A DNA stretch of 64,000 nucleotides from Aquilaria yunnanensis (Eukaryota > Streptophyta > Magnoliopsida > Malvales > Thymelaeaceae): contig CM077599.1 of assembly GCA_039654915.1 (NCBI GenBank), positions 74,058,001 to 74,122,000 on the forward strand, written 5' to 3'. Position 1 is the first letter of the stretch. Each line of letters starts with the position of its first letter. The notes under the pieces were generated by a model that did not search any database, was not told where the DNA came from, and saw only the letters and a list, made by a program, of their open reading frames with translations. The position numbers and the translations under genes are program-made. Positions 10,748-22,815 of this stretch are shown here, one piece after another.

Positions 10748-13700
10748 AAGGTTTGATTTCTAGAGAAGGGTGTTGTAGAAGGAATGGTGTGGTAGAAGAA
10801 CGTGAGCTAGGTACAGTGATGACCACCAGACAACCGAGAAAACTCCTGCTAAGATTCTTCTGGAGGACGCCTGATAAGTAGGTAGATTTTGTGGAAGGCG
10901 AAAAATTAAAACCATCATGGTATATATACTGGCAATTATTCTAATTGACACCTGTAACTGACAATAATAGTGTATAAATAGTAGGGATTGTTAATGAGAG
11001 GTATAGAAAGTGGGCCGACAGTTGTGCATAACTGCTCAGATAAACTATCATGTAGTGTGCTTAATCAGTTTCGCATGTGCAACGTTTGAAATAAATCTGC
11101 CAACAAATTAATGTAATGTATTTGAAATGGGTAGAAGTCAAGCAATCCGCGAATCAAAGTGTAACACGTGTTTTGAGGTAAAGGTAATTAAGAAAATCGC
11201 CAAGTGTTGTTTTATAATGCATTTGAGATTCCATGTGTCACTTTCTCATTAGCTGTGGGTGTTATCTAACGTGTGAAATAACTATATAGCCAAGTGACCT
11301 GCTTTCATATATATTTATAAATTTATCAAAAGAATATTTACTGTGCCACGCTTTTTTTTCCTTTTCCCCAACTAATGGTGTTACCTCTCTTTCAATCCTA
11401 AAAATTTTCTTTCTTTCATTTTAGTCCCTAAAATTTTCTATCTAACAGGCAAACATTTAGAGATAATGTGAGAGCAGTGGCAGAGTCTATAAGTTTGGAG
11501 ACTATGGCTTTTAAAGCAAAAAAATACAAGGAATTTTCTCCAACTTTGGTTGCTTTTGCCATTTCTCAAGCTTAAACCATTTTAGGCTATGAGTTATCGA
11601 TCTTTTTAATTTTAGTCCTTGCTATCTTTTTTTTTCCCCTAGGTAATGGTATAAACTCTCTTTTGGGTCCAACAAATTTCATTTCTTCCATTTTATTCCT
11701 TAAAGTTTTTTGTTTGATGAGCAAACATTTAGAGACAATATGAGAGTAATGGCGGGGCCAAAAAGTTCACGGACTGCAGCTTCCAAAGTGCAAAATTACA
11801 AGGAATTTCCCCAAGTTTGGTTTCTTTTAGCATTTTTTTGGTTTAAACCATTTCAATCCATGAGCTATGGATCTTTTTCCTTTTAGTTCCTAAATTTTAT
11901 ACCTGTGTCATTTTGATTTTTTTTCCCATTCTCTTTCCTTTTTTTTTTTTCAAAGTCAATGTTAAGCTCTTACTACTTGTACTCTTTCCATTTTCTCTAT
12001 TGATTTCAAAACTTTACTTTAAATTTTGTGCTAATACTTGAATATCACCTTTTTGTAGAAAAGTTATTTTTATTTTCTAAGGAAAAATTTTAGTCGCTAT
12101 AGCTTATCTAATTTTGGTCATTGCCTGAACTGTCCCCATATTTTACTTGGATTTTTTTATTTAAACCCTACAAATTTGTTCCATTTTTTATTACTTTTTT
12201 TGTGTCAATGTTAAAACACCAATTTTAATTCCTAAAATCCCACTTTTACCCTATTAATCTAAAAAATTTATTGTACATAGATTAGATTTGATTTTAGATC
12301 AAATCCAAATCTCAATTTCTTTTAATTTTTATGGAAATTTTTTTTTTATCATAGTTAAACCCATTTTAAATTACTAGTACTTTAAATTATCCTCTCTTCA
12401 TCCTCAAATATTATTATTTAATAATTATTATACTATATTTATATTAAATGCTATCACAGGTTGAACAACTACAAATTCAGAATTTTGTGATTTGCCTTTT
12501 TGGTCTTTACATTTTTTTTCCAAACAATTGACTCTCTGGTTTGTAATATTTAAAAATATTATTATTTATCTTCCTAAGCTACAAACTTTGTTTAGTTATG
12601 ATCAAATACCCAAAAAACAAATTATCACCACAACACATGACTAATCCACCCAATTTTATCTAAAAGTGAACACCTTTTAAAAACAAGAAGAAAATATCAT
12701 TTTTTTAAGCATATTTTTCAACCTATTTTTCAAACAAAAAAGCTACATAGGCTACAATGTAGGTCCATTTGGACTACACAAATGTCGTTCAAGCTCCACA
12801 TGTTTCAGAAGTCATGTTGAGGAGGAAACATCACTGCCTCAACCTCTTAAAGAAGTCTATGGTTAAAAATACACCCACTTTTTCTGTGGCTTACCTCTCT
12901 CGGGACTTCAATTGGGTGACGGATACGTTTGCGCCATCCGATGCTGTGAGGACCCACAACACTAAACGGCGCGGACACGTCTGTCATCCTTCATGATCAT
13001 ATTTTTGCCTTTCTAATTGCTATTGTGCCTTCACTAAAATATTTTAATTTTGCCAACCTCACATCTGTCTCTCTCCCTCCATTTCTTTCTCTTGTAGCAC
13101 CACCTCTTGCTCGAGTCCTCTTCGATTCGCCATCATTGGTGACTGTAGATGTCGAGGAGCAGTGACGTTTGGGGAGACAAGATGGCAAAACAAAGAGGAC
13201 GAGCCTCGCGTGAGCTCTGTCAGTTTAAATGTCCATCCGCCCACAACCCCAATTAGGGGCGGGAGGGGGTAGCCGCCCCCCTTAGAATTTTAAAAAATTT
13301 TATTGGCTTGTTGAATATGTGATAAAATTGTAGAAAAACTAAACTAAGGTACCTATTTGTAAGTTTTGTAATTAATAAAGGGCTCTAGTATGTTTTCTCT
13401 TTTTAAGGTCTTACTCATTTTCTTATTGAGTAAATTGCACAATAGTCCCTAATCTTTGATTATTATTTCATTTTAGTTCCTATTCTATTAAACATTCTAT
13501 TTTAGTTCCAAATGTATTAAAAAATATTTTATTTTAGTCCTAAATCTATTAAAACTGTTTCATATTGGTTCCATTGCATGAAGTATGGTAACTCAAAGTA
13601 TTTGTCTAATAACAATTTTTTAGATCATAATTTGAATGGTCCGGTGAGTGTTATATAATAAATTTAATTTGTATAATAATTTTTTTATAATTAATAAAAA

Positions 13701-13917
13701 ATTTAGATAACCATTTTTACTTTATAAATTGAACTTACTTCATTCAGGAAAAAAATTATAAAATTTAAATTGAATTTTTCAATTGAACTTAATTATTGTA
13801 AATTTTTGAATTCTATGTATCTATATATGTAAACTGTTTATTGAATTTTAAGTTATAAGCTTTTGAAATAAACTTAATTATTATAAACTTTCAGATTTCA
13901 TGTGTTTATATATAATA
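10748..13917. other. Intergenic AT-rich sequence with old repeats
   Basis: No gene was recognised. Long T/A tracts and recurring phrases such as TTTTAGTCCCTAAA suggest decayed transposon ends. A 75-codon ORF at 12769-12996 and short minus-strand ORFs near 13000-13240 show no recognisable domains. A small GC-rich patch (13250-13290) is unexplained. Confidence 0.4.
11430..11890. repeat. Diverged tandem repeat, about 272-bp period
   Basis: AAACATTTAGAGATAATGTGAGAG at 11451 recurs as AAACATTTAGAGACAATATG at 11723. The following text also recurs (ACAAGGAATTTTCTCCAA against ACAAGGAATTTCCCCAAG; GCTATGAGTTATCGATC against CATGAGCTATGGATC). Two diverged direct copies are visible. Part of the unit resembles, in inverse orientation, sequence near 63380-63545. 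Confidence 0.55.
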
Positions 13918-14209
13918 CTCCATCCGTCCCAATTTACTTGAAACATATTCCTTTTTTGGAAGTCCCAAAAGATTGAAACATTTCCTTTTTTGGAAAACTT
14001 TAAACAATTAAATTATCATTTTACACGAAACTCAATAAAAACTCTTTTTTTAATCTCCACTTAATCTCTCACTACACAAAACCCAAAAAAGAATCTTTTC
14101 TTTTTTAATCATTATTTAAATTTTTACTACATAAAAAAATAACACAAATTACATACACTTTAATCTTTGTACCCAGACAAATGTTTCAACTAAAATGAGA
14201 CAGAGGTAG
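13918..14209. mobile_element. Stowaway-like MITE (292 bp)
   Basis: The left end reads CTCCATCCGTCCCAATTT and the right end AAAATGAGACAGAGGTAG, an imperfect inverted repeat that continues inward (ACTTGAAACAT and ATGTTTCAACT). Both sides are flanked by TA (13916-13917 and 14210-14211), the Stowaway/Tc1-mariner target duplication. There is no coding capacity; movement would depend on a mariner transposase elsewhere. Confidence 0.85.
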
Positions 14210-14211
14210 TA

Positions 14212-16540
14212 TTATTTAATATTTTATATTAATAATTGTAAATTTATACATGATAACAACCCGCCTCATGCCAAGGCCTACTCTCACCCCCTAAGCTGAA
14301 TTTCTGGCTACGTCACTGACCCCAAATGTCACTGCTAGCCGTTCACTCACTATAGACTGCTGTTGCTATTGCCTTTAGGCCCCAGGCTACTGTCGCTCAA
14401 CTCGCCGCCAATTCGTTCTACTGCCAGCACTGTAAATGGGAAGGGTTCACTTGAAAAAAAAGAAAATAAAAGAAAATAAAACTGATTAGGTCAAACTCCT
14501 TTTCTATTCTGCATTTTTTTTCTTTTTTTTTCAAATGAATCCGTAATAACTTTTAGGTATGCATGCGTGGTCATAATCGGAAAATTATATGTATATCAAA
14601 ATAATGTAAGTAAAATTTTGATACTAAAGTACAACATGTACAATACATAAAATACATAAAGACAACTATATAAAAATATAATTGCTTATGTACAAAAGAA
14701 CTTTTCTTTATATATGAATTTGTACATATATTTGATCTCATTTGTATATATGTATCACATATTTTTATACATATTTATCACTTACTTTATATATTAAATT
14801 TTATATATATCTGTTATCAGATTTGTACATATCAGTAATATATCTATTTTCTATTGATTCTAAACATTAAGCAAAAATCTAACAGCCTGCCTGTCCAAGC
14901 CCACAACATAAAGTGTTCTTTTTTGCTTTTATTTTTACTCAATGTTATCTCTATGAGTATATTAGGGTTTGAGATCTTATATGTTAAAGTTATGAGAAAA
15001 TATATCTACCTCTTAAAACTAATAAGGTGCCAAAAAGTGATTTGACAGTGTAGCGGTGCACAATATGCTGCTAGAATTCAATCCCCGGTGGTGGTTCAAG
15101 GCATCCAGGCTCTTAGTCAATAGGCCAAGTGCTATGGATGTGTTATTTTTCAATGGATCATAAGGCTTTTACATTATTATCTTACTATTGTTTTTTTACT
15201 TTTTATTACTCCATCTTAGTAACTTATTGAGTGTTCTAAAATAATAAATTATTTTCTAAATTAGTAGTAATTTATTGCTGATTTTTTCTGCTTTATCCCT
15301 TAATAGCAACAGGTAATGTTTTATAAATAAATATGAAAGAAGAAAATTTGACAAAATAACCTTTATCACATTTATTAATATATTAAAAAATCTACGTTTG
15401 ACACGTGTATCTCAAAAATAACGGGAAAGTGACAAGTTTCCGTTTCCTGTTTTGCCCCTAATTCCAGACACGCATATCTCTACGATTTGCTTTTAGTTTG
15501 ACTTTGCGTAATTTAACCGGTAATTACAGTTTGCCACCATTCGCTAGAGCACGTGCGCGTGTTCTTTTAGTTAAAGTTTTCAGGTTTATTTTCATATTTT
15601 TATTTACATGCCACGTTTGGTTTCCTCCTTTTTTTCCAAGTAGTTAATTTTTTTTCTTCTAGTTTTTCAGCCCATGTTCTGCAACTCCCCACCCTTATCC
15701 AGCCAACCCCTCCTATGCAAGCAGTTACATGACTCAACGCTATTATCCCGCTACGCAGCATATAGTTTCCCACTAATTTACAATCCTGTTTTAGTCATTC
15801 TTGCTCCAAAATTCCAACAAATTCTGATTTTTTATCTTTCAAATGCCGTAGAAGATTAAACCGGCAAAGAATTAACCAAAATCCAATAACTACATGCAAC
15901 CAAGTTGTCATGAGCAAGATTAATATTTTAATCCTTCTTTCAAATAACATTTCAAGTGATCAAAAGCGTCATGAAATAATGTTTCATATTCTTATTGATG
16001 CAGAAGGTTACAACGGCAAAGAAGCATTTAGATTGAGCCGAAAAATAATTACAGATCAGGTTTAAATGTAATTCAATTTCTACACAAGAACTACTGTTTT
16101 TGTGTTATCAAGAAAGGGAACAGAATGCAGTTAATTAAATCTCCACTGTTATCATTTCATAAAGAAGCAGAATGTGATTTTTTTTTAAACTATTCAATAT
16201 ATGTATGTAACGAAGGATAACATGTCATATCTTTTATTAATGAAAGATACTAACACCATTTCATGCATGAGAACTACTGTATTTCGTGTTAGTCAAATCT
16301 AACTGAAGATAACCATATTGTTAATATATGTAATGTCAAATTTCCTATAATTTTGACTGTTATGATCATTTCATAGAGCAATACAGCGTGAAAAGTAATC
16401 AATTATGCCACCAAAACAATAGAAAACAGACCGTACCTTTTTTTAATTAAAGATAAAAATACTTACAATATTGCTTGCAATTGCAGGCTCCTTTGTTTGT
16501 CTACCATCCACCAACTGCAGCAGCATTTCAAATACTACAA
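14212..16540. other. Intergenic AT-rich sequence, nothing recognised
   Basis: No coding region was supported. A short stretch at 15040-15110 (AATTCAATCCCCGGTGGTGG) faintly recalls a tRNA-type B box, as in a decayed SINE, but no A box or poly-A end was found. The rest is low-complexity A/T sequence. Confidence 0.4.
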
Positions 16541-17578
16541 GGAAAAAGAATCAATGAAGTGGTTTTAGTACCTCATGGAAGGGGTTGGACGGCCTTAAAA
16601 GCAATAGAAACGGTTGCTGGCGTCTTCATGTGACCGTTTCTACAAACACTGGCCTTAAAAAAACAATCTGAAATGGTTAGGAACCGTTTCAATTTTTACA
16701 GCGATCAATATTGAAGCAGCTAACTGTTTCTGTAGCAACGTATTTTTAGGAGTCGCCAACAATCAGTTTCATTTAAATCAATTGAATACCTATTTTGGTC
16801 TATTAGAGATTCTAAAATTGTGAATCGATTATTCTAAAATAACTTTATTATAGTGCCTGGAAATTGATACTTTGGAGTTTGGTTTTATCTTTTCCTAAAT
16901 TTTGTTTCTTTGCTTAATCATTGATGAAAATAATTTTAATAAATTTTATTTTCTATGCTTAATTTTTAATTTAATTCCAAATCCTGAATCATACCAGACC
17001 AATCAGATATGAAAATCCTATATGTCCTTGAAATCTCGAGATTTTACCAAATCCATTAAGAATTTGAAAAAAAACATCTTTGTTCAAACTATAAATCTTA
17101 TCATATCAATCGGTTTTGAACAAATAATTCATCTCAGAATTTTATCAAATCCACCAAAAACCGATTCCGAAAAGATTTGTTACATATTTGAAAATTACTT
17201 TCATTTAATTTCTTTTTAACTTCTAGATGATGAAGTAAGTAAAAATACTTGAACCATTAAGTAACTAACCTAATAAATTGTTTTTGTGTATTACTACTTT
17301 TTTTTTAGATGCATTATGAGATTCAAATAAAAAAAATTTAAAAAAATCAAGCTATTCGAAGAATTAAAAGAAAATAAAAGGCAAACAAAGAGATAAACAA
17401 ATAAACATCCTAAGTTATATTACTATATGAATTTAATGGGTAGTTTAACACATGGCACAAATAAACAAACAAATAAAAATAGGAAAGCAAAAAAATAATA
17501 AAAAGCTTGCTATAAGTGACTAATCTGCAAATGAGAAACATGTTAGTAACTTAATGAGCGAATAAAAAGATCAAGGGG
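16541..17578. repeat. Possible CACTA-end-like repeats, then AT-rich sequence
   Basis: 16541 onward reads TACTACAAGGAAAAAG, resembling a mutated CACTACAAGAAA terminus. It is followed by inverted words: AGAAACGGTTGC with GTGACCGTTTCTAC (16598-16645), then GGTTAGGAACCGTTTC (16675-16690). That arrangement resembles CACTA subterminal repeats. No partner end was found and no gene follows, so this is a tentative solo end or relic. 16800-17578 is AT-rich with nothing recognised. Confidence 0.35.
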
Positions 17579-18066
17579 CTAAAGAGGAGTGCTACCAACA
17601 AAGAAGACCAAAGAAGACAAGTTGGCTGGGTCGTAAGGACTAAAACCGGGTCGGGTTTGCGGGTCACGATATGGATCCTCTACAATTCCCTCCTCCCCCC
17701 CCCCCTCGATGACGTCGGGGCAAGCAGCAGGTGGGGGGCTTGGGACTCGAACGACGGCGACCCTGGGTAGGACGTAGACGGCGATCAGCGTCGACTTGGC
17801 GGTGGTGGATAGTACTTGGAGCGAACATGATCCTCGTTCCCTCATTCGATCAGCATAAGCAGCTACGGGGAGCCTTCGGAGATGGTGGCTTAGGGTTGGA
17901 TGAAGCAGGGGATGCAAGCTTGGCCGACGGCGAGGGCTAGAAACTTCTGGGCAGTGTGCTGGAAACGTTGAGGGGTGGCGGCTGGAGCTGGGAAGAACCT
18001 AGGGTTTCTGGCGGTGAACTGCGAGAAATCTGGGGCCAAAAACTGTAGTTTTAGTCTTTTTCCCTA
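17579..18066 (-). other. GC-rich island with an open minus-strand frame, unidentified
   Basis: This stretch is clearly GC-richer than its surroundings. A 112-codon minus-strand ORF (17579-17917) runs through it, rich in Pro, Ser and Arg, without a domain I recognise. Continuing upstream on the minus strand across the inserted repeats, TTCAAAACCCTAAG (19575-19562) and a TATAAATA-like box (about 19600-19612) could be a promoter for it. It may be a first exon or a retroelement leader. Confidence 0.3.
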
Positions 18067-18074
18067 TTGAGCTC

Positions 18075-18802
18075 AATGTTTTAAAAATCGGACCAGACCG
18101 GAGGGTTTAACCGGTTTAACCATGAATCGTATTCCTCTATGGTTCGGAATTCGGTCCAGATGCATCAAGGTCAAAACCGGTCAAGAACCGGTAAAATCAA
18201 AGAAAACCGTAAACCAATAAACCGTTTTAGACAGGAAAAATGAAAAAAAGCCAGAAAAAAAAATTGAGGTAGAAGAAATTGTGTGAAGAAGAGATTGAGC
18301 GCAACCAAAAAATCCCAGCATACCCCTTCCTTCAATATTCCTCTTATTTCATGGCACGTGCTTACATTGTTTATGCTTGCAAAAATAACCTCTAAAATCA
18401 AGAGATGTAGTAGTCATCTGAGAATAATAAGATTAGGAGAAAGATTAGAGAAAAAGCAAAGGGAAGGAAAGAAATTTCAGGCAAATGAGAAGAAGTGGAT
18501 GAAATGGGCGGAAGGGGGGTGGGGGGAAAGAGAAGAAATTGTGCCGCCAAAGAGAGAAGAAAGTTTGCTGTGTCTTTAGGTTAAATATTTGCATTGGATA
18601 AGTTACAATATTAGTCCTTGTAATATGACAAAGGTTTTTTTATAAACCATAATGCTTTTCAAGTTACAATAAGGACACTAATAAGTCATGAAACAAAATT
18701 GTGGAAATAGCTTTGGCCCGACGGTTTAACCGGTTAAACCTATTGAACCATGAACCTCAAGCTCTCACGGTTTAGTGAACGGTTCGGGTTTAAAAACACT
18801 AG
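18075..18802. mobile_element. Non-autonomous element copy A (728 bp, hAT-like by 8-bp target repeat)
   Basis: The left end is AATGTTTTAAAAATCGGACC and the right end GTTCGGGTTTAAAAACACTAG; the right end inverted (CTAGTGTTTTTAAACCCGAA) matches the left end imperfectly. Flanks are TTGAGCTC at 18067-18074 and again at 18803-18810. The interior contains GGTTTAACCGGTTTAACC-type palindromic words near both ends. A 98-codon plus-strand ORF (18283-18579) has no recognisable domain and is probably fortuitous. Confidence 0.7.
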
Positions 18803-18810
18803 TTGAGCTC

Positions 18811-19555
18811 AATGTTTTTTTAAAAACCGAACCAGACCGGACGGTTTGACTGGTTCAACTATGAACCGCATTCCTCCACGATCCAGAATTCGGTCCAAAC
18901 GCATAAAGGTCAAAACCGGCCAGAAACGGTAAAATAAAAAAAAAACCATAAACCAATAAACCGTTTCAAACAGGAAAAATCAAAGAAAAGCCAGAAAAAA
19001 AAAATTGAGGTAGAAGAAATCATGTGAAGAAGAGATTGAGCGCAACCAAAAAATCCCATCATACCCTTTCCTTCAATATTCCTCTTATTTCATGGCACGT
19101 GCTTACATTGTTTGTGCTTGCAAAAATAACCTCTAAAATCAAGAGATGCAGTAGTTATTTGAGAATAATAAGATTAAGAGAAAGATTAGAGAAAAAGCAA
19201 AGGGAAGGGAAGAAATTTCAGGCAAATGAGAAGAAGTGGACGAAATGGGCGGATGGGGTAGGGGGAAAGAGAAGAGATTGTGCTGCCAGAGAGAGAAGGA
19301 ATGAGAGAGAAGAAAGTTTGCTGTGTCTTTAGCTTAAATATTTGTATTGGATAAGTTACAATATTAGTCCTTGTAATATGACAAAGGTTTTTTTATAAAC
19401 CATAATGCTTTTCAAGTTACAATAAGGACACTGATAAGTCATGAAACAAAATTGTGGAAATAGCTTTGGCCCAACGGTTTAACCGGTTAAACCTGTTAAA
19501 CCATGAACCTTAAGCTCTCACGGTTTGGTGAACGGTCCGGGTTTAAAAACACTAG
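18811..19555. mobile_element. Non-autonomous element copy B (745 bp), head-to-tail with copy A
   Basis: It has the same ends as copy A (AATGTTTTTTTAAAAACCG and GGTCCGGGTTTAAAAACACTAG) in the same orientation, followed by TTGAGCTT at 19556-19563. The two copies are highly similar over their whole length (period about 736 bp) and share the single TTGAGCTC between them. The equivalent 102-codon ORF (19024-19332) differs by small indels, arguing against a selected protein. Confidence 0.7.
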
Positions 19556-19563
19556 TTGAGCTT

Positions 19564-20189
19564 AGGGTTTTGAATTTTCTTCTCTTTCTCTTAAATAATG
19601 ACCCATATTTATACTAGGGAGTCTTAAGCGAGATTAACTAGTTTTTTAGTGTTTAAACTTCAACCAAGTCATAATCTGGTAAAAACACTAGTTTAAGTCC
19701 AATATAACTCTCAAGCTGCTAATTTAGCCCTAAATTCCGTGCAAATTTTAATTTGACCCAAAATTTTTAGGATTTATCAAATCGGCTCAAAACTTTACAA
19801 ACTTGTGCCGACTTGCCCATAATTTCATAATTTTGCCAGATTTACCCCAAATTTTGTAATTTCACCTACTTTCTAAAAACCCTTGGTTTCTACCCAAACT
19901 TTAACCGTTTGCCTAAATTGACCCTACAAAACATTTAAGACTTCAAATTAGTACCTAAACTAAATTAATTCATATTTTGACCCTAAATGACGATCCTAAA
20001 TTCCTAAAAACTAATAACACGATATGATAATATAATCTAAATGCATATAATCCTACCAACTTCATACACTAAAAAAAGAGCAAAAAGACCAAATTGCTCC
20101 TAAAAACATAAATGCCCCCCAAACTAATTTTCTTACCCTAAAACTAAACAAAAATTAGTGTCCGAACAAAATTGGATGTCAACAGCTTC
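19564..20189. other. Non-coding sequence with possible minus-strand promoter
   Basis: The minus strand reads CCTAGTATAAATATGGGTC near 19614-19596, then a pyrimidine-poor leader and AAAACCCTAAG, an arrangement like a plant core promoter and leader. The remainder is A/C/T-rich text with recurring AAATTTT and TTTGACCC phrases and no frame of interest. Confidence 0.3.
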
Positions 20190-20195
20190 GAAAGT

Positions 20196-20460
20196 ATCGA
20201 CCACCATTTACCCACTAAAGCAATATCCCAACCACCTATTAAAGTGGTTAAGCGCATCAATTTGGCTGCGAACTATTAAAGTGGTTAACCGTTTTTAATT
20301 GGATATTATGTTTGTCATACATTAAAAGCAATTAACTGCTTTTAAGACTGTAAAATTTTCCAAATACTTGAAGCGGTTGACCGCTTCTATATGCTATTTA
20401 TATGAATATTTTAGAAGCGGTTTATCACTTCCGCTAGTTGTGTGTTTCTCAAGGTTGTTA
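20196..20460. repeat. Subterminal repeats of CACTA relic 2 (3' side)
   Basis: Repeated inverted words: TATTAAAGTGGTTAAGCGC, TATTAAAGTGGTTAACCG, GAAGCGGTTGACCGCTTC and AGAAGCGGTTTATCACTTCC. These match the style of CACTA subterminal motifs, and one related word appears at the opposite end near 33073. Confidence 0.55.
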
Positions 20461-20951
20461 ACTACTTTTATTTGTATTTTATTTATTTATTTAAAGATGA
20501 ATTTTATATACTAATTTATCGGTACCGGAATAAACACTTACTATATTTGTGAATTATTAACACCTAAATATAGCAAAATCAAAACAAAATCATGATTAAT
20601 AGAAATAACATCCATAATTAATATATAGCATTCAACATCTACAATGTTCAAAATGATCCAACAAAGCAAAAGATTTCAACTATTCAAGTATTAAACATAG
20701 TAAATAATATCCAAGAAATGTCAATCTAAGTTTACAAGTACCACATATAATGCTTAATCATCTTCATGGGTGTCATCATCATCGCTCAATTGTGACAACC
20801 GTAAAGCTTATTTAGCACTGCTCCCGGCATCAGTAGAAAAATCTCAAACCTATAAACAAAAATGTATGATTGTGCTTTGCAAAATCAATCTTCTAGATAT
20901 AAAAATGTGTCAATTATAGATGTGTTTAGAAAATGAAGTTATGACTCGTAC
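20461..20951. other. AT-rich interior of CACTA relic 2, nothing recognised
   Basis: Probable 3' untranslated part of the relic. No ORF or motif was supported beyond ordinary A/T-rich text and a short CATCATCATC run near 20775. Confidence 0.35.
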
Positions 20952-21290
20952 CTAATTTGTATTCTCCTTTTGTGCAAAAAGAGAGAATAAGGCATTGAAT
21001 CGAGAATCGATTCGAGCAGCAAGTTGTTGAAGTTCTACTTTCATTACTACTTGTTCTTTGCGCATATTAACTTGCGAAGAACAACCCCATGAATGACTTG
21101 GTCAAAAGTATGTCGTGGGGTTAACTCTAAAACCATACCTCGAGCATGCCCACTATGCTTAGCACAAAAAACTTCAATAAACACAACAGTGAATGCAGCA
21201 GTAGAACTGCCAGAAAAATCTGTTATTGTTTTAGTCTTAACCTGTTACAAATCAAATATTCATCTATCTATTTTTTCCAAGAATTAGAAC
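20952..21290 (-). pseudogene. Ptta/En/Spm-type gene remnant (C-terminal part)
   Basis: The minus strand reads CAKHSGHARGMVLELTPRH, then after a frame break a helical tail, KVELQQLAARIDSRFNALFS, ending at a TAG at 20952-20954. A Gly/His-rich segment followed by a short coiled coil is the usual C-terminus of the second gene of plant CACTA elements. Earlier exons are not recognisable, so this is a truncated remnant. Confidence 0.5.
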
Positions 21291-22346
21291 AAAGATACAT
21301 TTATACACATTTATAGAAAAGGTTGCAAATTACTACTCATTCTTTGGTAACTGGACACAAAGTTCCATCTTGACTCTTTTGGCACTTTAACCATAATTCT
21401 ATTCGAGTGAGATCTCTGCTAATCTTCTTCCCTTTCAAGTAAATAAAATTAATTCAGTTATCTTATTCTCATTCTCAATGCATGTGTGGATGAAACCTTA
21501 GATATGTGTAACTATATATGTTTAAGCTCATTAATTCATGTCCAACAAAAACTACTTATAATGGAAAAAAACATGTAAACAATGAAAATACATGACACGC
21601 CGCAAGTCAAATAACAACTAACATGGTCGCCACAAGACAATTAAAGACTATATATGTATGAGCAACAAGGAAAACACTTTTTTCTCAACTTTTTTCGTGG
21701 GGCTTGAAATTGAAAAGCTTGTAACTCATGAGTCGTACATTAATATTTAATCATCTCTACAAAATTGTATTTACTTCCCTGTATTAAAAAAATTTATAAA
21801 TTCAGTGTGAGCTATATAACTTTTTATGTCTCGAGCTTAGTGGAAAATAACGTAACACTTCCACTGTTTTTTTTTCTCTAGCTATTACTGTCTATTTCAC
21901 CACTTTTTTCAGTAGTCATCTAACAAGAATCACTACAGATTTTACAAGATCCTAATTCAAAGTTTTTTCCTCTATATAGCATACAATGATTCAGATAGAC
22001 ATGACTTTTTTCATACTTGTCCTAAAATTTTAATGATCTTCTTTGCCTCATAATATGATGAAGGGAGTTTAGCATCTTTGGGCAAGACATCTCTAAATAG
22101 ATTTAAGTTGACATTAAATGCTACGATCATCCATCCATGCAAGCATTTCAAGTAGAATCAATAAAGTGTGAAAGATAATCTGAAGTGTTTCTAAGAACCC
22201 TCATAAAGCTCCTTGGTCGCTATACTCAACATCTTAGCATACTATTCAAACACACCCCCATCGCCCGCTTGTTCATACTTAAGATCACAAAAGCCTAGAG
22301 GTTCATCATGGTCATTTTCTACTTCATACCCTAAATTGACATTGCT
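21291..22346. other. Interior of CACTA relic 2 without recognised coding sequence
   Basis: Only A/T-rich sequence with scattered stops on both strands. This is where the deleted transposase core would be expected. Confidence 0.35.
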
Positions 22347-22815
22347 TCATTCAACACTTGAATGAGTTGCAACCTTAAATGTATAGCGAAACAAAGCATT
22401 AATGTCATCACCAAAATGGAGTTCATGTTTGTCAACATTTTCAACTGAATGTGTTTCTCCTAAGTTATTTAAAAGGTTTGGAGAAACCACATTCGAGGAA
22501 GACTCATTTTCTCCATGCACGAACCAAAATGAATATCCATTCAAAAAACCATTCCATAGCAAGTGAATTTTAGTAACATCACGAGTTTGAGCCCTATTAT
22601 TCTTGCACTGCTTACATGGACACCTTATAGTATCATCAATATTCACATTCCTAAATGCACAAACCATGTTTGAGGTTTGAAGAATCATATTCGAGGAAGA
22701 CTTCTTTTCTCCATGCACAAACCAAAATGAATATCCATTCAGAAACCATTTCATAACAAGTGAATTTTAGTAACATCACGAGTTTGATCCGTATTATTCT
22801 TGCACTGCTTACATA
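22347..22815 (-). pseudogene. CACTA transposase N-terminal fragment (Transpos_assoc) with duplicated unit, cut by Copia
   Basis: The reading frame 22754-22347 shows IRCPCKQCKNNRAQTRDVTK then LNGYSFWFVHGE, the Cys-rich and W-x-x-HGE signature of the Transpos_assoc domain. NGYSFWFVHGE occurs twice because a 198-bp unit (66 codons) is tandemly repeated: 22491 and 22689 both begin ATTCGAGGAAGACT. The Copia element entered the right-hand copy, whose continuation (GACACCTTATAGTATCATC) resumes at 31145. The fragment ends at a stop at 22347 with no transposase core downstream. Confidence 0.7.

Noticed and set aside
15035..15115. tRNA- or SINE-like sequence with a possible B box
   Set aside because: No A box, cloverleaf or tail could be placed.
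18283..19332. Repeated 98- and 102-codon ORFs in the tandem elements
   Set aside because: They are similar only because the DNA is duplicated; reading frames differ by indels and no domain is visible.
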